Of a DNA stretch of 25,309 nucleotides, positions 21,350 through 25,309 are shown piece after piece. The notes beneath the pieces are model-generated. The model was not told the DNA's origin and ran no database searches. It saw only the letters and a program-made list of their open reading frames with translations. The translations under genes and the position numbers were made by a program. Source of the DNA: JBFWWW01 sp050245975 (GTDB lineage Bacteria > Pseudomonadota > Alphaproteobacteria > Rhizobiales > Hyphomicrobiaceae); assembly GCA_050245975.1 (NCBI GenBank), contig JBFWWW010000036.1, positions 1 through 25,309 of the forward strand. Direction: 5' to 3'. Every line of letters starts with the position of its first letter. Position 1 is the stretch's first letter.

Positions 21350-23697
21350 TTGGCTGCCTCAGCAGGGCCCTCGCGCAACCGCCGCGCAGCTTCAACCATG
21401 TTGGCGAGCGCCGGACGCACCTCTTCCCACCGGCGGGTCTTGAGACCGCAATCCGGGTTTACCCATATCTGACCCAGCGCGAGATGCTTCTTGGCCTGGG
21501 AGAGAAGCCTAACCATGTCGGGCGCGCTCGGGCATCGAGGCGAGTGAATGTCGTACACGCCAGGCCCGATTTCATTCGGGTAGCTGAAATCGGAGAAGCT
21601 GTTCAACAGCTCCATATCTGACCGTGACGTCTCTATGGAAATCACGTCCGCATCGAGCGCGGCAATCGACGGCATGATGTCGTTGAACTCGCAATAGCAC
21701 ATATGGGTGTGGATCTGAGTCTCATCGGCGACGCCGGAGGACGCCAACCGGAAGCAATCGACGGCCCATTTCAGATATTCGGCACGCTCGGACTGCCGCA
21801 GCGGCAGGCCTTCCCGCAATGCCGGCTCGTCGATCTGGATGATCTTTATGCCCGCCCTCTCGAGATCGGCAACCTCATCGCGGATGGCAAGGGCGATCTG
21901 CTGGCAGGTCTCGGAACGGGGTTGATCATCGCGGACGAACGACCACTGCAGGATCGTGACCGGCCCGGTCAGCATTCCCTTCATGGGTTTTGTCGTGAGC
22001 GACTGGGCATACGTCGCCCAATCCACGGTCATTGGCCTTGGACGCGAGACATCGCCGAAAATCACGGGCGGCTTGACGCAACGCGAGCCATAGGACTGAA
22101 CCCAGCCGTTCTGAGTGAAGGCGAAGCCCGTAAGCTGCTCGCCGAAATATTCCACCATGTCGTTGCGCTCAAACTCGCCATGCACAAGCACGTCGAGGCC
22201 GGCTTCCTCCTGCATTCGGACCGCCGCTTCGGTTTCCTTCCTGAGGAATGCTTCGTACGCGGCGTCATCGAGCTCGCCCTTGCGGTGAGCCGCACGCGCC
22301 TTGCGCACTTCTGCGGTCTGAGGAAACGACCCGATTGTCGTCGTCGGAAAGGCCGGCAAGGATAAGGCTCTGCGCTGCTTCTTGCGGCGGGTCTTGAAGG
22401 GGCTTTTGCGGCTGAAGTCGGACGACGACACCGTTGCGGTACGCTGCGTTACAAGGGCATCGTGTATGCGCGGCGATGACGCCTGGGATTCTCGCGCCAA
22501 ATCACCCGCTTCAAATGCCTGCTTGGCACTGTCCGGCCCCGAGTGGGCAGCCGTGGCAAGCTCGACCACCTCTCCAAGCTTCTGCTTGGCGAAGGCCATC
22601 CAGCTCTTCAGTTCCGGATCGAGCTTCTTTTCGGCATCGAGGTCGACGGGAACATGGAGAAGCGAGCACGAGGGAGCCACTTCAAGGAGATCGGCCTTGC
22701 GAGCGGTCAACGCCTTTTCGACAAGATCGAATGCGCCTCCCAGATCTGACCGCCAGACATTGCGGCCGTCCACGACGCCGAGGGAGAGAACCCGGTCGTC
22801 CGAAAAAGCGCCAAGGAGCCTGTCGAGTTCGCCACGCCCCCGCACAAGATCGGCGTGATGCCCCGCCACGGGAAGGTCGGCGGCAACCGCGAGATTGTCG
22901 CCGTACTCTCCAAAATAGCTGGCAAGCATGATCTTCGGCGCCTTCGCGGCGAGTTGCCGGTAGGCCAGCCGTAACGCCCGCTTCTGGTTTTGCGTCAGAT
23001 CGAGCGCAAGCACCGGCTCGTCGAGTTGTACCCAATCCGCGCCTGATTTCCGCAGCGCATCGAGCAGCTCACAGTAAACCGGCAGGAGCGCATCGAGCAG
23101 CGCGAGAGTATCAAACTCCTCGGCCTTCGCTTTGCCAAGCATCAGGTATGTGACCGGACCTATCAGAACGGGACGGGTGGTGATGCCGAGCGCTTTGGCT
23201 TCCTCGAACTCGTCAACGGTCTTTCGCGAGGATAGGTGAAACGCCTGCCCCTTGTGAAACTCGGGCACGATGTAGTGGTAGTTGGTGTCGAACCACTTCG
23301 TCATCTCCATCGCGGGCGCATCGCTCGTCCCCCGGGCCATTGCGAAATAAAGATCGAGCTCGGGATGTCCGGCACCCCGGGTGGCCTGCTCCATAGCGGA
23401 GCGCCCGGTACCGCCGGCATGTGTCGGTCGGCCTGCGCCACCTTCAATGAAGCGAGCGGGTACCGCGCCGACAGTTGCCGTCATGTCCAGCATCTGGTCG
23501 TAGAACGAAAAATCATTGGAGGGTATGACGGCAAGGCCCGTCTCCTGCTGGAGACGCCAATGGCGAGCGCGCAAATCCGCGCCTGCCGAAATCAAGTTGG
23601 GCGCGTCAAGCTCGCCCTTCCAATAGGCCTCGACAGCCACCTTGAGTTCGCGCTTGAGACCGATGCGTGGGAAGCCGAGGTTTGCAGCCTTTGTCAT
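21346..23697 (-). CDS. metE: Cobalamin-independent methionine synthase
   Basis: A 783-residue 5-methyltetrahydropteroyltriglutamate-homocysteine methyltransferase. It makes methionine in the cytoplasm without B12. The N-terminal barrel begins LGFPRIGLKRELKVAVEAYW. The C-terminal catalytic barrel has DMVEYFGE, QNGWVQSYGSRCVKPP, and the zinc ligands His665, Cys667 (IHTHMCYCEF), Glu689 (VISIETSRSD) and Cys750 (WVNPDCGLKTR), each 24 beyond the E. coli numbers. A Gly-rich insert of about 24 residues near 82-106 (GGAGRPTHAGGTGRS) accounts for most of the extra length. ATG 23697 has AAAGG 7 nt upstream and overlaps the stop of the preceding ORF (ATGA). Expression should fall when B12 is plentiful, through the riboswitch upstream. 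Confidence 0.97.
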   Translation of the reverse strand: MTKAANLGFPRIGLKRELKVAVEAYWKGELDAPNLISAGADLRARHWRLQQETGLAVIPSNDFSFYDQMLDMTATVGAVPARFIEGGAGRPTHAGGTGRSAMEQATRGAGHPELDLYFAMARGTSDAPAMEMTKWFDTNYHYIVPEFHKGQAFHLSSRKTVDEFEEAKALGITTRPVLIGPVTYLMLGKAKAEEFDTLALLDALLPVYCELLDALRKSGADWVQLDEPVLALDLTQNQKRALRLAYRQLAAKAPKIMLASYFGEYGDNLAVAADLPVAGHHADLVRGRGELDRLLGAFSDDRVLSLGVVDGRNVWRSDLGGAFDLVEKALTARKADLLEVAPSCSLLHVPVDLDAEKKLDPELKSWMAFAKQKLGEVVELATAAHSGPDSAKQAFEAGDLARESQASSPRIHDALVTQRTATVSSSDFSRKSPFKTRRKKQRRALSLPAFPTTTIGSFPQTAEVRKARAAHRKGELDDAAYEAFLRKETEAAVRMQEEAGLDVLVHGEFERNDMVEYFGEQLTGFAFTQNGWVQSYGSRCVKPPVIFGDVSRPRPMTVDWATYAQSLTTKPMKGMLTGPVTILQWSFVRDDQPRSETCQQIALAIRDEVADLERAGIKIIQIDEPALREGLPLRQSERAEYLKWAVDCFRLASSGVADETQIHTHMCYCEFNDIMPSIAALDADVISIETSRSDMELLNSFSDFSYPNEIGPGVYDIHSPRCPSAPDMVRLLSQAKKHLALGQIWVNPDCGLKTRRWEEVRPALANMVEAARRLREGPAEAAK

Positions 23698-24095
23698 GAC
23701 GGACCTTTCTCTGGAAAAGACGAAATGGGGCAGCGGAGACGGGTGTGTGCCGCGACGAACGCGAGAAGGGACACCAACCGGCGCTGCCATGGTGTGGGCG
23801 TTTCGAGGGGAAGCTCGAGCAGACGTTGTTTCAGCTCGGAGGCGGCGCGCGGAGCACGGTGCAGGCCTATGAGTGCCAGCCACGCGAGCAGATAAGTTTC
23901 GGGGTCGTCCGAATGGGACGGGCGCCGAAACGCTGTTTCGATCAGGCGGCCCGGATCGATCTCATCGCCGTCGTCTGGGGAAACTGATGTCGTTTGGTCG
24001 CGCTGTACGGCGAACAAGCGCTGCCGTGACTGTTCCCTTGGACGGCTATCCTTCGAGCGACGATCCGGCCGCGACAAGAGCCGCGGCTGTGCCAT
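23694..24095 (-). CDS. Unrecognised 133-residue protein between the B12 riboswitch and metE
   Basis: I do not recognise this protein. It starts MAQPRLLSRPDRRSKD, has a basic, disordered-looking first 30 residues, an acidic stretch (SPDDGDEIDPGRLIETAF) and a helical C-terminal half (ETYLLAWLALIGLHRAPRAA, LKQRLLELPLE, WQRRLVSLLAFVAAH). Its stop overlaps the metE ATG as ATGA, so the two are probably translationally coupled. The ATG at 24095 has no ribosome site of its own but lies 2 nt after the stop of a short leader ORF that does, which suggests re-initiation. An alternative start, GTG 24188, gives 164 residues but has no Shine-Dalgarno and lies in the riboswitch 3' hairpin. Codon use looks coding. 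A role tied to methionine or B12 is inference from position. Confidence 0.6.
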   Translation of the reverse strand: MAQPRLLSRPDRRSKDSRPREQSRQRLFAVQRDQTTSVSPDDGDEIDPGRLIETAFRRPSHSDDPETYLLAWLALIGLHRAPRAASELKQRLLELPLETPTPWQRRLVSLLAFVAAHTRLRCPISSFPEKGPS

Positions 24096-24097
24096 TG

Positions 24098-24166
24098 TCA
24101 GGCTGGGAAAGTGCGCAGCTGAGGATAGGAGTAAAGCGCCGAACGCAGCGGCAAGGGCATCGTCAT
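24098..24166 (-). CDS. Possible 22-codon leader peptide after the cobalamin riboswitch
   Basis: ATG 24166 has the best ribosome site downstream of the riboswitch: GGAGG at 24174-24178 (minus strand), 7 nt away. The frame encodes 22 residues (MTMPLPLRSALYSYPQL...) and stops 2 nt before the ATG of the 133-residue ORF. Third-position GC is higher in this frame (17 of 22 codons) than in the overlapping GTG frame (17 of 32). It may be a translated leader that carries ribosomes to the next gene. It could instead mark a sequencing frameshift. Confidence 0.45.
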   Translation of the reverse strand: MTMPLPLRSALYSYPQLRTFPA

Positions 24167-24173
24167 TGTCCAA

Positions 24174-24225
24174 CCTCCGCCGATACACCCCGACCGGCTC
24201 ACATGGGGTCCAATCCGGCGGTAGG
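24174..24225 (-). promoter_or_regulatory. Hairpin pairing the 3' end of the B12 box with a Shine-Dalgarno (expression platform)
   Basis: On the minus strand CCUACCGCCG (24216-24225) can pair with CGGCGGAGG (24174-24182), nine base pairs with one bulged A. This buries the GGAGG that serves ATG 24166. A second stem, ACCCC (24205-24209) with GGGGU (24187-24191), stacks inside. The upstream arm overlaps the last bases of the B12 box, so aptamer folding and this stem compete. Control is therefore likely translational. Confidence 0.55.
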
Positions 24226-24382
24226 TCTCCTGGCTCGCGGGCTTGGGGCTCTCGCCTTCCCGGGTTCTATGACCCAGTGGCTCTATGAGGACCCTTCTCC
24301 GCTTACAGTTGCGGGGACAGCTTCGGACTTGCAGGCATCACCTGCGCACCGAATTCCCTGTTATCCCCTCGCGGGGACCGTC
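24214..24382 (-). promoter_or_regulatory. Cobalamin (adenosylcobalamin/B12) riboswitch
   Basis: The transcribed minus strand carries the conserved cobalamin aptamer blocks in order: GGUCCCC and GAGGGG, AGGGAAUUCGGUG (near 24348-24360), GCUGUCCCCGCAACUGUAAGCGG, GCCACUG (24275-24281), CCGGGAAGGC, and the B12 box AGCCAGGAGACCUACC (24220-24235; the usual form ends CCUGCC, so one base differs). It reads toward the leader ORF, the 133-residue ORF, metE and the thioesterase. Riboswitches of this class normally lower metE expression when B12 is present. A weak promoter may lie just upstream (TCGACA, 17 nt, TAAAGC). Confidence 0.95.
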
Positions 24383-24410
24383 GGCCTTTTTGCTTTAGCA
24401 AACCATATCT

Positions 24411-24613
24411 GGCCTGTCGAGACTTGGCGCGACACCGAAAACCGTCCAGGTGCGCGGTCACGATGTAAGGTTAGCGGAGCGCTGACACTCCACCACGCTG
24501 CTGCGGGTCTGGCGCACTGTGCATCATGGCGAGGCCCGCGAGCACAGCTAGGCGATGGACAACGAGCAGCCCCGCGTTCAATTTCGGCGCCCACCCGGAC
24601 ACGCTCGGAGCTT
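24411..24613. other. Intergenic stretch between nrdB and the riboswitch
   Basis: About 200 bases with no supported gene. A 77-codon frame that crosses it also runs into the riboswitch and looks spurious. No strong terminator hairpin was found after the nrdB stop. Readthrough from nrdB into the riboswitch transcript is therefore possible. Confidence 0.5.
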
Positions 24614-25309
24614 TCACTCCCAGCTCAACGCGCCGCCGTTCTGGTACTCGATGACGCGGGTCTCGAAGAAGTTCTTCTCCTTCTTGAGATCCATGGCTTC
24701 CGACATCCACGGGAACGGGTTTTCGGTCTCCTTGAAAACGGGCGCGAGGCCAAGCTGGCCGCAGCGGCGGTTCGCAATGAAGTGCATGTAGGTTTCGCAC
24801 AGCGCCGCGTTGAGGCCGAGGAATCCGCGCGGCATGGTATCGCGGCCGTAGGCCGCCTCCAGCTCGGCAGCTTCGCGCAGCATCCCGCGGACTTCGTCCT
24901 GAAACGGCTTGTTCCAGAGGTGGGGGTTCTCGGCCTTGATCTGATTGATGACATCGATGCCGAAGTTCAGGTGAATGCTCTCGTCGCGCAGGATGTACTG
25001 ATACTGTTCGGCAATCCCGACCATCTTGTTGCGCCGGCCCAGCGACAGGATCTGCGCGAAGCCGGTGTAGAACCACATGCCCTCGAACACAACGTAGAAC
25101 GCCACGAGATCACGGAGGAAGTCCTGGTCGGCCTCCCGCGTGCCCGTCTTGAACCCGGCATCATCGAGGTTTCGGGTGTGCTTGAGAGCCCATGCCGCCT
25201 TGTCGGTGATCGACGGCACCTCGCGGTACATATTGAAAAGCTCGCCTTCGTCGAGACCGAGGCTGTCGACGATGTACTGGAATGTGTGGGTGTGCACCGC
25301 CTCTTCGAA
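24614..25309 (-). CDS. nrdB: Ribonucleotide-diphosphate reductase beta subunit (R2), class Ic-like, 5' end missing
   Basis: The C-terminal 231 residues of an R2 subunit, which houses the metal cofactor that starts radical chemistry for making dNTPs. The frame stays open to the window edge, reading FEEAVHTHTFQYIVDSLGLD. Metal ligands visible are Glu and His in EEAVH, Glu in FEGMWF, and Glu/His in RDESIHLNFG. Where class Ia enzymes have the radical Tyr, four residues after the ligand His, this one has Phe (codon 25280-25282). That is the mark of class Ic enzymes such as that of Chlamydia, which use a Mn/Fe centre. The blocks AEQYQYILRDESIHLNFGI and KEKNFFETRVIEYQ also resemble that group. The C-terminal tail that docks to NrdA is intact. 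nrdA should be nearby outside the window. Confidence 0.92.
   Translation of the reverse strand, partial: FEEAVHTHTFQYIVDSLGLDEGELFNMYREVPSITDKAAWALKHTRNLDDAGFKTGTREADQDFLRDLVAFYVVFEGMWFYTGFAQILSLGRRNKMVGIAEQYQYILRDESIHLNFGIDVINQIKAENPHLWNKPFQDEVRGMLREAAELEAAYGRDTMPRGFLGLNAALCETYMHFIANRRCGQLGLAPVFKETENPFPWMSEAMDLKKEKNFFETRVIEYQNGGALSWE

Noticed and set aside
24096..24188. GTG 24188 as the start of a 164-residue protein
   Set aside because: No Shine-Dalgarno is in place for it, the codon lies in the riboswitch 3' hairpin, and third-position GC is lower in this part than in the competing leader frame. Kept only as an alternative.
24214..24382. SAM riboswitch upstream of metE
   Set aside because: Considered because of metE, but the conserved blocks (B12 box, GCCACUG, CCCCGCAACUGUAAGCGG) are those of the cobalamin class.
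24361..24594. 77-codon minus-strand frame between nrdB and the riboswitch
   Set aside because: Overlaps the 5' part of the cobalamin aptamer, lacks a ribosome site and has no motif.
1..25309. tRNA or rRNA genes, CRISPR arrays, insertion sequences, integrases
   Set aside because: None seen on reading either strand: no transposase or integrase proteins, no regularly spaced repeats and no clear tRNA cloverleaf. tRNAs were judged by eye only.

Overview
The window comes from a GC-rich proteobacterium. Gene content points to an alphaproteobacterium, perhaps Hyphomicrobiales: a cobalamin riboswitch in front of metE, XRE-cupin regulators, a PotABCD-like transporter with fused permeases, and a GMC oxidoreductase next to GlcG. 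This placement is inferred from content, not from a phylogenetic marker. A run of 100 N (10382-10481) marks a scaffold join, so linkage across it is not proven.

Left region (1-6859). The end of a NitT/TauT-type ABC ATPase converges on a five-gene minus-strand run. Transcribed in order it encodes a pyruvate-carboxylase-like carboxyltransferase homologue, an isocitrate lyase/PEP mutase family protein, a biotin carboxyl carrier protein, a GMC oxidoreductase and a GlcG/HbpS protein. A divergent LysR regulator sits at its head. By eye, both the carboxyltransferase and the lyase homologue have lost residues that bind metal in their families, and no biotin carboxylase is present. This is the best candidate for an undescribed pathway.

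Middle (6950-10981). A large exported TPR-CHAT protein with an intact His/Cys pair is followed, across the gap, by an interrupted XRE-cupin regulator.

Amine region (11127-20440). This holds a class III omega-amino acid:pyruvate aminotransferase, a TauE/SafE exporter, a RidA protein, an ATPase / binding protein / fused double permease ABC importer, a second XRE-cupin regulator, an Lrp/AsnC regulator and a divergent alanine dehydrogenase. Together they suggest uptake of an amino compound, transamination onto pyruvate, and recycling of the alanine by alanine dehydrogenase, with RidA clearing reactive imines. Palindromic AT-rich sites lie at both the transporter/ridA intergenic region and the promoter of the second XRE regulator, consistent with one shared regulon.

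Right region (20609-25309). A cobalamin riboswitch on the minus strand precedes a possible 22-codon leader, an unrecognised 133-residue protein, metE and a tandem-hotdog acyl-CoA thioesterase. The last three are joined by ATGA overlaps. Just upstream on the same strand is the 3' part of a ribonucleotide reductase R2 gene with Phe at the radical-tyrosine position, as in class Ic enzymes. MetE and an oxygen-dependent RNR are both B12-independent isozymes, so this end of the window looks like a B12-sparing locus.
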